Assembly: GCF_020171805.1 (NCBI RefSeq)
Contig: NZ_JAIVAF010000006.1
Span: 1-64,000 of the forward strand
Direction of reading: 5' to 3'
Origin: Guptibacillus algicola
Lineage (GTDB): Bacteria > Bacillota > Bacilli > Bacillales > Guptibacillaceae
Length of the DNA stretch: 64,000 nucleotides
Of this stretch, positions 53,472 through 63,142 are shown piece by piece. Every line of letters begins with the position of its first letter. Position 1 is the stretch's first letter. Under the pieces are notes generated by a model that was not told the origin of the DNA, ran no database searches, and saw only the letters and a program-made list of their open reading frames with translations. A program made the position numbers and the translations under genes.

Positions 53472-53607
53472 GTATCCCTACCCCTTCTAAAGCGTCGTCT
53501 TCAATATTGTAACCCGCCTGAATCTTTTTTCTCAACTTACCAGTCAGTGACACATTTCAATTAAAAACCATACCTATAACTATGTTAACGAAAAAGGAGG
53601 GGGCTAG

Positions 53608-53961
53608 ATGCACCACTTTCATTACAGACCTCCATATTCACCTCCAAGCTTTCCCGCTAATTACAATCGACCTATGCCACCTGTTGAGGTAACCCGCTTT
53701 CAAGGTTCAGCTGGTACATGTATTCACCTCATGGAAGACGGAAAAAAGCTCTTGAACAAAGTGCATAACGATCATGCCTTTGCTCACGAACTAAAAGATG
53801 CAGCACAAAATAATGATCACACTTACGTTCATTCCCTCATCAGGAGTGCAGGGGTTCAATCAGCACTCAAAACAAGCTATACTCCTGACGCCATTCGCAT
53901 CGACCTTCACACAGGGGCTGAAAGGGATTGCAGTGAACTATCGATTAAACTTTGCTGGTAA
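53608..53961 (+). CDS. Hypothetical protein with His/Pro-rich start, possibly spore coat
   Basis: A 117-residue soluble protein. The first 27 residues are rich in His, Tyr and Pro (MHHFHYRPPYSPP), followed by a compact domain (VEVTRFQGSAGTCIHLMEDGKKLL to SELSIKLCW). Such N-termini occur in Bacillus spore-coat proteins such as YuzC, but the similarity is not conclusive. AAAGGAGGGGG precedes the ATG, a very strong site. Monocistronic. Confidence 0.7.
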   Translation: MHHFHYRPPYSPPSFPANYNRPMPPVEVTRFQGSAGTCIHLMEDGKKLLNKVHNDHAFAHELKDAAQNNDHTYVHSLIRSAGVQSALKTSYTPDAIRIDLHTGAERDCSELSIKLCW

Positions 53962-53964
53962 GTC

Positions 53965-53992
53965 AAAAGAGAGCCCGACTAAGGGCTCTCTT
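53965..53992 (+). terminator. Bidirectional terminator
   Basis: AGAGAGCCC-GACTAA-GGGCTCTCT between the converging 117-residue and universal stress protein genes. Confidence 0.85.
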
Positions 53993-54007
53993 ACATTGAA
54001 AAGCTAA

Positions 54008-54499
54008 TTATTTTACGATTAAAACCTGACACGGTGATTGCTGAGCTACTTTCTGGCTTACGCTTCCGAGCATCCATTTTCTTATTCCACTCAACCCTCT
54101 GCTGCCTATAACGATTAACTCTGCTTCATCCATAATGGCGAGATCAACGATCTCCTTCGCAGGATCACCTGCTCGCACTTCCGTTTTGACGTTTACGCCC
54201 ATATGTCGTAACGTTTCTTTCACTTCTCGAAGCATGACTTCTCCCTTACTTCTTTCAATGTTCATTCCATTAGTTTCCTCATTCACTGGAGAAGGAACAC
54301 CAGCATGGCCTTCATTTCCAATGCTACCTGTTCCATAAGGAATTCTTGTTGCAGCCTGAGTTGAAAGCTTATTCGAGTCCTTCATGACATGTACAAGCAT
54401 AATCGAAGCATGATTAAGTTCTGCAAGTTTAACTGCTTGATGCAAGGCTTTCTCACTATCTTCAGAACGATCATAGGCTACCAGAATTCTTGAATACAT
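54008..54499 (-). CDS. Universal stress protein, UspA family
   Basis: A 163-residue UspA protein. Starts MYSRILVAYDRSEDSEKAL; ATP-binding motif G-2X-G-9X-G-S is intact in GSRGLSGIRKWMLGSVS (~136-152). A longer than usual insertion (~45-90, Gly/Asn/Pro rich) separates strand 2 from helix 2. ATG 54499 follows GAGGAG; the frame opens six codons earlier over that site. Single gene. Confidence 0.9.
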   Translation of the reverse strand: MYSRILVAYDRSEDSEKALHQAVKLAELNHASIMLVHVMKDSNKLSTQAATRIPYGTGSIGNEGHAGVPSPVNEETNGMNIERSKGEVMLREVKETLRHMGVNVKTEVRAGDPAKEIVDLAIMDEAELIVIGSRGLSGIRKWMLGSVSQKVAQQSPCQVLIVK

Positions 54500-54730
54500 C
54501 TTTTTCACTCTCCTCAATGATTGAAGTAGTATTGATTTACCCCATCCGATAGGAAAATAACGCTCTCTGTGAAAACGTATTCATAACGACATATTTGTTA
54601 CGAGATCATAACGTACAAGTAATCAAAGCACTGTAAAACTATAAGAGGGTTCTCATAGAGAATTTAGAAAATTCTTCATTTATAGTATAATAAACTCTAC
54701 CATTTGTACGATTATCTGGAGGGAAAGACT

Positions 54731-56326
54731 GTGAAAGATAGACAGCAGCACGAACAAGAATTAGTAACTCTTAAGGTGATCGCTGAAACATTAAATCGTT
54801 CGACAGACCTTACTGTCATGCTACAATCTGTGCTAGAAGAGTTGCTGAATGTAACGGGGTTAAAAACAGGATGGATCTTTCTAACAAGCGAGAAAATGAA
54901 TTTCACTTGCGCTGCAGACTCAAAGTTACCACAGGCTCTATCACAAAACGATAAACAGTTAATGTGTCATGGGTCTTGCTGGTGCTTAAATCGATATTGG
55001 GACGGAAGATTGAAACAGGCAGTGAATATCATCGAATGTAAACGACTTGAGGATGCTACCAATCTGAAAATAGGAGATACTGAAGGGCTTACTCATCATG
55101 CTACTGTTCCTCTTACTGCAGCTGGTGAATCGTTTGGGGTACTTAACGTAGGGTCTCCAGGCAAAGAGCAATTTTCTGATGAGGAATTAACGTTACTTGA
55201 ATCCGTTGCCTTTCAGATCGGTACCGCTATCAAACGAACACGATTGTTTCAAAGCGAGCAAAAGCGTGGTCAGAATTTCTCGAAACTCGAAACGATTACT
55301 AGAGAACTCTGGAACATGGAACGCGTAGATCATATCATCGACATCGTTGTGAAAAGCACTGGCAATTGTTACGAATGGCCATTTGTCGGCTTTTTCATTA
55401 ATGAAGGTAATGACATTATGTTATCCAAACATTTTATAAATGGTGAAGTGAAGAATTCGAAGGAACGATATACTGAAAGAGACCTTCCTATGATTAAACA
55501 AGCACTACACGAGCAGGAAAGCAACGAAACCTCGAATAAGTTTATCCCGTATCCAGATGCTACTTCAACACTCTCACTCCCAGTATCAGTAAGGGATGAG
55601 CATATTGGGGTTTTAGTCGCCTCCAAAAAAGAAAGTGCATTTGAAAAGAGTGAAATCGAAGTGACTAAGGCGATCGCTGACCATATGGCGCTTGCGATCG
55701 AACACGTAAAAATCAATTACAAAAAACAAGAACTGCTTCTCTCTGATGAACGGAACAGGCTAGCTCGAGACCTTCATGATTCAGTTAGCCAAAAACTTTT
55801 CTCATTATCTATGACAGCGAAAGGTGCACGTAGTACTCAACAGGAGGAGAATCCTGTCCTAACAGATGCACTAAAAGACATACAGCAGTTAGCTCAGGAC
55901 GCGATGCGCGAAATGAGAACATTGATTTGGCAGCTTAGACCATCAGGGATGGAAGCTGGACTTCTGACCTCATTGAAATCCTATGCGATTGGACTAGGCT
56001 TGGAGCCACAATGCGACAGTATAGGAATTAAAGAACTACCTAGGTTTGTAGAAGAAGCATTATGGAGAATAGGACAAGAAGCCTTGAACAATGTACGCAA
56101 TCATGCAAAAGTGAAAGAAGTTAGGATCATTCTAGAAATTCATGACGAAGAAGTCTCGCTAACGATTCAAGATTCAGGCCAGGGGTTCGATCCTGCTCTC
56201 ACTACCCTTACTTTAGGAATCCAGGGAATGAAAGAACGCACGGACCTCCTTAATGGCACATTAACTATTACTAGTAGTCCGAAACAAGGCACTGCGGTTA
56301 ACGTTGTGCTACCGATCATGAAGTAG
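54731..56326 (+). CDS. Cytoplasmic NarL-type sensor histidine kinase with two GAF domains
   Basis: A 531-residue kinase: GAF 1 (~15-165, with several Cys: CMCHGSCWC-like stretch near 83-91), GAF 2 (~190-335), HisKA_3 with H-box RLARDLHDSVSQKL (~353-366) and HATPase (EEALWRIGQEALNNVRNHA, DSGQGF, GIQGMKERT). No membrane segment. It resembles YhcY of B. subtilis but with a duplicated GAF; clustered Cys could bind a metal or redox ligand. GTG 54731 follows TGGAGGG. Operon with the next gene (12 bp). Confidence 0.9.
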   Translation: MKDRQQHEQELVTLKVIAETLNRSTDLTVMLQSVLEELLNVTGLKTGWIFLTSEKMNFTCAADSKLPQALSQNDKQLMCHGSCWCLNRYWDGRLKQAVNIIECKRLEDATNLKIGDTEGLTHHATVPLTAAGESFGVLNVGSPGKEQFSDEELTLLESVAFQIGTAIKRTRLFQSEQKRGQNFSKLETITRELWNMERVDHIIDIVVKSTGNCYEWPFVGFFINEGNDIMLSKHFINGEVKNSKERYTERDLPMIKQALHEQESNETSNKFIPYPDATSTLSLPVSVRDEHIGVLVASKKESAFEKSEIEVTKAIADHMALAIEHVKINYKKQELLLSDERNRLARDLHDSVSQKLFSLSMTAKGARSTQQEENPVLTDALKDIQQLAQDAMREMRTLIWQLRPSGMEAGLLTSLKSYAIGLGLEPQCDSIGIKELPRFVEEALWRIGQEALNNVRNHAKVKEVRIILEIHDEEVSLTIQDSGQGFDPALTTLTLGIQGMKERTDLLNGTLTITSSPKQGTAVNVVLPIMK

Positions 56327-56338
56327 AAAGGGATAGAT

Positions 56339-56989
56339 ATGAACATTAAACTTCTTCTAGTAGATGATCATTTAATGGTCCGGAAGGGGCTCCGCCTCTT
56401 CCTACAAACACAGAAAGATATTGAAATTGTTGGTGAAGCATCAACTGGGCAGGAAGCTATTGACTTAGCTGTAGAACTAAAGCCAGACGTGATCTTAATG
56501 GACCTCATCATGCCTGAAATGGATGGAATTGAAGCTACTAAGAAAGTAAAACAGAATCTACCAACAACTAAAATCATCATTCTAACAAGTTTTTCAGACC
56601 AAGAACACGTTTTGCCTGCTATACGAGCAGGAGCAGAAGGCTATCAACTAAAAGATATCGATCCAGATGAGCTTATATTCACGATACGGGCCGCCTTTAA
56701 AGGCCACCGTCACCTTCACCCTCAAGCAACGAATCAACTTATTTCACATATGTCTGAAACGGAAGATAAAGCAGACGAACAAGGTATCGACATACTTACA
56801 CCGAGGGAACAAGACGTATTACGCGAAATTACGAGTGGGAAAAGCAACAAAGAAATCGCAGCAGCGCTGTACATTACTGAAAAAACCGTAAAAACTCACG
56901 TTAGTAGTATCCTTTCAAAACTTGGTCTACATGATCGAACGCAAGCAGCGTTACTGGCTACCCGAAAGAACTGGTTTGATGTTAACTAA
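56339..56989 (+). CDS. NarL/LuxR-family response regulator
   Basis: A 216-residue regulator: receiver domain (1-120) with D9-D10, phospho-acceptor D55 in DVILMDLIMPE, K105-like Lys, and a LuxR-type helix-turn-helix (~150-212, LTPREQDVLREITSGKSNKEIAAALYITEKTVKTHVSSIL). Cognate partner of the upstream GAF kinase by spacing; similar to YhcZ. Targets unknown. Confidence 0.93.
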   Translation: MNIKLLLVDDHLMVRKGLRLFLQTQKDIEIVGEASTGQEAIDLAVELKPDVILMDLIMPEMDGIEATKKVKQNLPTTKIIILTSFSDQEHVLPAIRAGAEGYQLKDIDPDELIFTIRAAFKGHRHLHPQATNQLISHMSETEDKADEQGIDILTPREQDVLREITSGKSNKEIAAALYITEKTVKTHVSSILSKLGLHDRTQAALLATRKNWFDVN

Positions 56990-57107
56990 GACTAAAGGCT
57001 GAGACCCACTTCAGTCCTTCTGAGGATTCTTGTCACTTACGTTTTTGATAATCTATTAGTAGAGAGACAAAGCCATACAATTTTTTTAGATTAAAGGAGT
57101 TTTGACC

Positions 57108-57671
57108 GTGAATATTCTTGTTATCAACGGTAGTCCTAGAGAAAATTCAATGACACGCAATTTAACAAATACTATTATCGATCAGTTAGATGAGAAAGGA
57201 ATCAATGTCCTCTCTTTTGATGTTAATTTTCATGAACTCCCACTGTTTAAAGGGGAGCCAACTGATCTTGAGCACCAAGAGGTGAAACGCCTCGTACAAT
57301 ATGCAACAAAAGCAGACGCATTCTTCGTCTGCTCCCCTGAGTATCATAACGGGATGAGTGGAGCGCTAAAAAATGCGCTTGATTTTCTCGGTGGTAGCCA
57401 CTTCAAACACAAGCCTACAGCGCTCGCATCCGTAGGCGGTGGTGGTAAAGGTGGAATCAACGCCCTAAACAACATGAGAACCGTGATGCGTGGCTTATAT
57501 GCCCTTGTTCTACCAGACCAGTTTTGTGCTGACCCTACATGTTTTGATGAGAAAGGCGACATGGCTGACACCAAAGCGAAAGAACGATTAACCGTTGTTG
57601 TGAATGAACTAGTTACTCTCACTGGACAGGTTAGTGGAGTAGAAGAAATTCAACAAAACGCATCCAACTAA
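57108..57671 (+). CDS. NAD(P)H-dependent FMN reductase
   Basis: A 187-residue flavodoxin-like reductase: FMN phosphate loop GSPRENSMT (~8-16) and SPEYHNGMSGALKNALDFL (~76-94). This is the YhdA/azobenzene-reductase group that reduces flavins or azo dyes and quinones. GTG 57108 is chosen because AAAGGAG lies 8 nt upstream; an in-frame TTG two codons earlier would be only 2 nt away. Confidence 0.9.
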   Translation: MNILVINGSPRENSMTRNLTNTIIDQLDEKGINVLSFDVNFHELPLFKGEPTDLEHQEVKRLVQYATKADAFFVCSPEYHNGMSGALKNALDFLGGSHFKHKPTALASVGGGGKGGINALNNMRTVMRGLYALVLPDQFCADPTCFDEKGDMADTKAKERLTVVVNELVTLTGQVSGVEEIQQNASN

Positions 57672-57686
57672 GGATGCGTTTTCCAT
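57655..57686 (+). terminator. Bidirectional terminator
   Basis: AAAACGCATCC-AACTAA-GGATGCGTTTT spanning the reductase stop codon and ending near the gerC stop. Confidence 0.88.
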
Positions 57687-58756
57687 TACTCGATTACTCC
57701 TGATTCTGTAATAACGACTTCCATATTGAACTTTATATCGATATCTGTATAACGTTGCTTCCATTCATCATAATCAAACTTTCCTCTCGTTACACTACGA
57801 ACAGCATTTCCAAGCCCTAGTGGATCAATGCCCTCTTCTTGAAACTTTTCGATCATTTCTCTACCTTTCTTTTCAACTTCCTCCTCCATGTCCTTTTCAA
57901 TTTTCTCTTTTACTTTCGTATTTAGCTCTTCACCTGTGTATTCTTTTATTACGCCTAAAACCTTTCCATTGATCGTGATTTTATTCTTTTTTATCTTCTT
58001 TAAATCGATGTCTCTTTTCGAAGCTATATTATAAATTGATGCATGATCCCCGCCTCCGAGATCTGTTGTATATGAATCGTTGCTGCTAAAGTTCTCATAT
58101 AGAATTTTAAAGGTGAAGAGATCGTCAGCGGGAAGTTCTGATACCATCTTATCCTTCTTCAGTAAAACAAGTCCTGTAATCTTCACTTTATCTTCCTCCA
58201 AGTCTATAAGAGGAAGAAACGGGTCGTTTCCTTCTGAGAAATAATAATAGAAAAAGTTATGCAAGTTGGTTTCAGGCAACATTCCATACTTGCTATTGTG
58301 TTCTAAAATGCTATGAATGTAATGGCCCGTATCGACATTCCCAAAATTAGTCCGCAGCATTGCTTCTGGATCACTATTCGATACCGCAAGAAACGTACGA
58401 GAACCTATAGATGGATCACGCTGCAATGTATCGGTAAGCTCCATAATCCCATCTTCTTCTGCAATTTTTTTACTATAGATCGCTAGCTGCAGTTTCCCAC
58501 TTACTAACGGTTTAGGGGATTCGGTATTGAATTGACTTCTAATTTCTTTACTAATTTGTGCTGTCTCAACAAACACGCTGTTTTCCACATTACCGTTTGC
58601 TTGAAACTGTGGAGCAACCGCAATTCCTTTTAACTTTCCATCATCTGTTTTCTCATACCCTATGACGGTTACCATCTGTATATCATCTACAATAGAGTTT
58701 TCTACACACCCACTTAGAATCAACATACAAACACATAATAGAATCCGTAATTTCAT
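57686..58756 (-). CDS. Spore germination lipoprotein, Ger(x)C family
   Basis: A 356-residue GerC-type protein with a lipoprotein signal (lipobox LSGC, Cys 17) and the family's N-terminal VTVIGYEKTDDGKLKGIAVAPQF. It is the peripheral C subunit of a germinant receptor on the spore inner membrane. Overlaps the gerB-type gene by 4 bp; the gene order A-B-C is preserved. Confidence 0.92.
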   Translation of the reverse strand: MKLRILLCVCMLILSGCVENSIVDDIQMVTVIGYEKTDDGKLKGIAVAPQFQANGNVENSVFVETAQISKEIRSQFNTESPKPLVSGKLQLAIYSKKIAEEDGIMELTDTLQRDPSIGSRTFLAVSNSDPEAMLRTNFGNVDTGHYIHSILEHNSKYGMLPETNLHNFFYYYFSEGNDPFLPLIDLEEDKVKITGLVLLKKDKMVSELPADDLFTFKILYENFSSNDSYTTDLGGGDHASIYNIASKRDIDLKKIKKNKITINGKVLGVIKEYTGEELNTKVKEKIEKDMEEEVEKKGREMIEKFQEEGIDPLGLGNAVRSVTRGKFDYDEWKQRYTDIDIKFNMEVVITESGVIE

Positions 58757-59847
58757 GATTGTTTCCTCACTTTGTAAAGCACAAGTTGAAAAATAAAGAG
58801 GAGTGGTATATAAACGAAGATCATATAAAATCCGATATTACTTATACTGCTATTCAACATGTCGATATTTTCTCTTCGTGTAAGAAGGCTATTAACTATT
58901 AGGATCAAGATCAGGAGAGGAATCGTAATCGTTCGCTGTTTAACATTTATCAGTCTTCTTATCCCCCGCCCACCTGCCCAGACTGTAATACAAATATTAG
59001 GTAGAACCACAAGAGCCCAAGTAGCGATACCAATGTATTCAAAACGCTCAACAAAAGGCATCTCAGCAATCTTCCATGTTGTTAATGTTGCCCAAACCGT
59101 TTTCTCTAATTGATTCGCACTAAAAAAAGTAATCGTAGCGATCATTACGATCACATAGATAAAAATAGTTAACAAGTGGCCACCCTGTGCCCACCGATGA
59201 GATTTGGCTGGATCTTTAATAAATGGAAAATAAATCAGTAAAGTAGAAAAACCTAAATACGGAAGGGCACCTGCTTTCGCGCCTGCATAGAGCTCTGAGG
59301 CTGAATGATTAAGGATAGGTAAGAGATCTTTGAAATGACCATGATATAAGGGAAAGGCCATCGTCAAAAGGAGATAGAACGGTAACACGACTCCAAAGAA
59401 TGAAATTCCAGTAACCACTTTGAATCCACCTGAGAGACAATAGTATACAAGTAATAAAAAAACAAATCCGAAAATCCATTTATTCAAATCTGGAAACATC
59501 CACACTTGTACAACTTCTATGTATGTACGAAGTACTGTAAGACTCATTGCAATAAAATAAATGATGAGGACCCAGCTCAATAAGCCCCCGATCCATTTCC
59601 CAAATAACCGTTTATGCACAGCAATGATATCCCCATTTTCTTTTAGCAAGATTTTATACATGAGAAAGATAACAATGTGAAGGCTGATACCAGCCAACAA
59701 AACGGAAATCCACGCGTCGTTTCCAGCTTCTTTCGCAACGATGCGTTGAAATCCCATAACGCCAACTCCAATTTGCATCGTATGAACTAAATAGAAAACA
59801 AGGAAAGGTGAAATTTTATGCTGTTCTTTCACTTCTGCTCCTGACAT
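58753..59847 (-). CDS. Spore germination permease subunit, GerB family
   Basis: A 364-residue protein with ten membrane helices of the APC-type fold (HKISPFLVFYLVHTMQIGVGVMGFQR start). In germinant receptors this B subunit binds the amino acid or sugar germinant. The germinant specificity is not predictable from sequence. Lies 22 bp after the gerA-type gene. Confidence 0.92.
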   Translation of the reverse strand: MSGAEVKEQHKISPFLVFYLVHTMQIGVGVMGFQRIVAKEAGNDAWISVLLAGISLHIVIFLMYKILLKENGDIIAVHKRLFGKWIGGLLSWVLIIYFIAMSLTVLRTYIEVVQVWMFPDLNKWIFGFVFLLLVYYCLSGGFKVVTGISFFGVVLPFYLLLTMAFPLYHGHFKDLLPILNHSASELYAGAKAGALPYLGFSTLLIYFPFIKDPAKSHRWAQGGHLLTIFIYVIVMIATITFFSANQLEKTVWATLTTWKIAEMPFVERFEYIGIATWALVVLPNICITVWAGGRGIRRLINVKQRTITIPLLILILIVNSLLTRRENIDMLNSSISNIGFYMIFVYIPLLFIFQLVLYKVRKQS

Positions 59848-59869
59848 ATAAAATTTCTCCTTTCACTCT

Positions 59870-61348
59870 TTACTCATGAAAATCATTCTTGTCTTTTTCA
59901 AACCTCACTGTATCTTCAGTTTGTAATTGAATAGGTCTCTTCGTTTGAAAATTAAGAGGTAATCTGATCAATGCATCTTTTAAATCCTTTACTCTGAGTG
60001 GATAGATCGGCTCTAGAAAAGGCCTTCCTAGTGATTTCAATCTGAGCAAATGGATGAGTAAGAAGCTGAAACAAAGCACAACTCCAAGCAATCCCCATAG
60101 ATGAGCAAAAAGGAGAAACGGAAAACGAATTAGACGAATTGTATTGCCCATTCGGTAAACAGGAGTTGTAAAAGAAGCAAGTGCGGCTAATGCAACAATT
60201 ATTAGCAAAACATTACTCGTTAATCCCGCTTCAACTGATGCCGTTCCAATTACGATCCCCCCAACGATACCAATCGTCTGACCAACCTTTGTAGGAAGTC
60301 TAGCTCCAGCTTCTCTTAACAATTCAATTGATAACTCCAAAAAAATCGCTTCGAGGATAGGAGGAAGTGGAATTTGTTGCCTCGAACTCACTAGCGTACT
60401 TAATAAATCACTCGGAATAAGCTCATAATGATAAGTTAGTGTAGCCACATAAAGTGGCGTAACCAAAATTGAAAATAGTACCGCAAATATTCGAATTAGC
60501 CTGGCAGTAGAAGCCACGATCCAGTTAACAAAGTAATCTTCAAATGCAGAAAAAAACTCGACGAACGTCGTCGGACCCAGGAGAGCCTGTGGTGAACCTT
60601 CTGATAAAATGACGACTTTTCCTTCACAAAGTCCCGATGCTGCACGATCAGGACGTTCAGTATCAACAAGTTGTGGGAAAGGGGAGTTTTTATCGTCTGT
60701 AATGTATTGCATAATAATGGAATTATCCACAACTTGATCAACGTGGATGCTGTTTAAGCGCTCTTTCACTGTATTTACATTTTCCTGATTCGTAATCCCT
60801 TCCAAGTAAAGCACAACTACTTTTGTATGAGTGAGCTTCCCTATTGTTAATTCATAAGCCTTTAGCTCATGAACAGGCAACCTCTTCCGAATTAAATGGA
60901 CGTTTTTATCGAGGGATTCTACAAATGCTTCCTTTGATCCCACAACCGTGAACTCCACCTCGGGCTGGGCTACCTTTCTTGAAATGTCTGTGGGAGATGG
61001 AATTAAAGCACATTCGTCAGAGACTTCACTGAATCGAATAATGAGGTAACCGACCATCACTTTCTCACAAACGACCGATAGATCATCTGTTATGATGATT
61101 CCTGGAATAGGGACATTCTCCTTAACATCTGCTAGAGAAGCAACCTTGTGTTTCCCCATAGGCTCAATTACTTTTTCACTTAGTTCTTTCTCGTTCACTA
61201 ACGTTTTGAAGTAATATATATAAAATGCCGTACCAGTCTTCTCACTTTTAAAATGCAGAAAGTCTCCAGAGGTTTTTAAATTAGCTATAAGTTGAGGCAA
61301 GTTCTTTAGTTTATCAGGGTTATGGCGTTTTTTTAGCCATTGAAACAT
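59870..61348 (-). CDS. Spore germination protein, GerA family
   Basis: A 492-residue A subunit: soluble N-terminal domains (~1-240) with VLYLEGITNQENVNTVKERL and the conserved PFPQLVDTERPDRAASGLCEGKVVILSEGSP, then four or five membrane helices (~245-450) with VSSRQQIPLPPILEAIFLELSIELLREAGARLP. ATG 61348 has GGTGATT upstream; the five extra codons of the longest frame are unlikely. First gene of the ger operon, expected under sigma-G. Confidence 0.94.
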   Translation of the reverse strand: MFQWLKKRHNPDKLKNLPQLIANLKTSGDFLHFKSEKTGTAFYIYYFKTLVNEKELSEKVIEPMGKHKVASLADVKENVPIPGIIITDDLSVVCEKVMVGYLIIRFSEVSDECALIPSPTDISRKVAQPEVEFTVVGSKEAFVESLDKNVHLIRKRLPVHELKAYELTIGKLTHTKVVVLYLEGITNQENVNTVKERLNSIHVDQVVDNSIIMQYITDDKNSPFPQLVDTERPDRAASGLCEGKVVILSEGSPQALLGPTTFVEFFSAFEDYFVNWIVASTARLIRIFAVLFSILVTPLYVATLTYHYELIPSDLLSTLVSSRQQIPLPPILEAIFLELSIELLREAGARLPTKVGQTIGIVGGIVIGTASVEAGLTSNVLLIIVALAALASFTTPVYRMGNTIRLIRFPFLLFAHLWGLLGVVLCFSFLLIHLLRLKSLGRPFLEPIYPLRVKDLKDALIRLPLNFQTKRPIQLQTEDTVRFEKDKNDFHE

Positions 61349-61422
61349 ACAATCACCACACATTCATCCAATCCTGTACGTTAGTGTTTGCATGATTCAT
61401 TTGATTATCCAGATTTGGACAT

Positions 61423-61450
61423 AAAAAAAGAGCGCCAAATGGCGCTCTTA
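61423..61450 (-). terminator. Terminator of the isocitrate dehydrogenase gene
   Basis: Minus strand AAGAGCGCC-ATTT-GGCGCTCTTTTTTT overlapping the gene end. Confidence 0.9.
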
Positions 61451-62887
61451 CTGACCTTGTGCTAATGAATAAGCAATTTTCCCGTTAAATCGATAGAGGT
61501 TTTCGAGCTTGATCCAATCAAGCTGTTCATCTTCTATTCGTGAAAGTAATTCACGAATCTCTGATTGCTTGACTTGTTTTCCCTCTCCCTTTTGGAAGCG
61601 GCAACGCCAATGGTCTGATAAGAATGTTTCAGAGAAGCCATCAGGATATACTTTGACACCTCGGTTTGTCATCATTACGAATTCAAACGTATCTCCCGCT
61701 GCTCTTTCAAGCTTTTGACCAATTTCGTCAACAGTTAGGGTATTGTTGAATAAGAAGACATCTGTTCCATCTAATTCACGTTTCACTTCATGCTTAGGAC
61801 GTTTAATATCTTTTTCTTTTTGAATGGTTTTGTTGCTATAAGTAACTGGTTCAAGAGTAGATGGAGATTGTCCAAGACGTTCAACGACTGCTGCAGCGAA
61901 TTCTTTCGTTCCTACAGAAGCTTTCCCTCTTGCCATGTCACCAGTCAAAACACCATCCTCAATCGTTTTCAACCAAGCATTATGAACTTTTTGGGCAGCT
62001 TCAGGCTGTCCAATATGAACGAGCATCATGATCGCTCCATGTAAAAGTCCAGATGGGTTTGCAATTTCTTTTCCAGCGATATCAGGAGCACTTCCGTGAA
62101 TCGCTTCAAACATCGCGATTTCATCGCCGATATTTGCAGACCCCGCTAGCCCTACACTACCTGCAATTTGAGCTGCGATATCTGAGGCAATATCACCATA
62201 AAGGTTAGGCGTAACGATGACATCAAATTCTTCAGGTGTATCTGCAATGCGTGCCATACCGATATCAACAATATAGTGACTAGATTCGATATCCGGATAT
62301 TCTGCTGCAATTTCTTTAAATACTTGATGGAACAATCCGTCACTCAATTTCATAATATTATCTTTCACTAAGCAAGTAACTTTCTTGCGATTGTTTTGAC
62401 GAGCATACTCAAATGCATACCGAACAATACGTTCAGAGCCAGGACGAGAAATAAGCTTTAAGCTTTGAACGACATCAGGCGTTTGTTGGTGTTCGATTCC
62501 TGCATAAAGATCTTCTTCATTTTCACGCACGATCACTAGGTCCATGTCTGGATGTTTATTTTCGATGACTGGGCTATAAGATACACAAGGGCGAACGTTT
62601 GCATACAGTCCCATAGCAGTTCTAATCGTAACGTTTAAGCTTTTATAGCCTCCACCCTGAGGTGTTGTAATCGGTGCTTTCAGAAATACTTTTGTTCGAC
62701 GTAGTGACTCCCATGCTTCTTGTGGAATCCCAGTAGAGTTCCCTGTAAGATAAACCTTTTCACCTACATCGATAAACTCTGGGTCTATTTCAGCACCTGC
62801 TTTTTCTAAAATGTGCATTGTTGCTTCCATAATTTCAGGACCTATCCCGTCCCCTGTCGCAACTGTAATCGGACGCTTCTCTGCCAT
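61448..62887 (-). CDS. Long-form isocitrate dehydrogenase, NAD-type cofactor signature
   Basis: A 479-residue beta-decarboxylating dehydrogenase. Substrate residues S83, N85, R89, R99 (KSLNVTIRTAMGLYANVRP) and K175 mark isocitrate rather than isopropylmalate. A ~140-residue C-terminal domain (~340-479) is the extension of the Thermus/Rickettsia long form; the usual Bacillus Icd is ~423 residues. At the cofactor site HGSAPDIAGKEIANPS carries D269, I270, A276, equivalent to Asp344/Ile345/Ala351 of NAD-using enzymes, not Lys/Tyr/Val of NADP-using ones. Not linked to citZ/mdh. Confidence 0.85.
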   Translation of the reverse strand: MAEKRPITVATGDGIGPEIMEATMHILEKAGAEIDPEFIDVGEKVYLTGNSTGIPQEAWESLRRTKVFLKAPITTPQGGGYKSLNVTIRTAMGLYANVRPCVSYSPVIENKHPDMDLVIVRENEEDLYAGIEHQQTPDVVQSLKLISRPGSERIVRYAFEYARQNNRKKVTCLVKDNIMKLSDGLFHQVFKEIAAEYPDIESSHYIVDIGMARIADTPEEFDVIVTPNLYGDIASDIAAQIAGSVGLAGSANIGDEIAMFEAIHGSAPDIAGKEIANPSGLLHGAIMMLVHIGQPEAAQKVHNAWLKTIEDGVLTGDMARGKASVGTKEFAAAVVERLGQSPSTLEPVTYSNKTIQKEKDIKRPKHEVKRELDGTDVFLFNNTLTVDEIGQKLERAAGDTFEFVMMTNRGVKVYPDGFSETFLSDHWRCRFQKGEGKQVKQSEIRELLSRIEDEQLDWIKLENLYRFNGKIAYSLAQGQ

Positions 62888-63025
62888 GGTTCTCTCTCCT
62901 TCTCTCTGGTCAATCTCAAAGATTCTATGATTAAACCATTTATGTTATCGCTTTCCTTCGTTATTATAGAAATCCTGTTGTTTTTTGTCAATTTAGCAAG
63001 TTACAGCAACAACGTTTCTTATAAC

Positions 63026-63053
63026 AAAAAGAACCTCAATCAAGAGGTTCAAA
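63026..63053 (-). terminator. Terminator downstream of the SCO gene
   Basis: Minus strand GAACCTC-TTGATT-GAGGTTC followed by TTTTTG, 90 bp after the SCO stop codon. Confidence 0.82.
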
Positions 63054-63142
63054 GCTTCTTCTTGCGGAAGAGATACCTGCCCCACGGAAAACGAGCACCC
63101 TGAATCGGTAATCCCCACCACTTTCAATGAAAAAAGTTTTAT

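Noticed and set aside
57686-61348. gerABC as a new system
   Set aside because: Standard germinant-receptor order and features; ordinary for a spore former.
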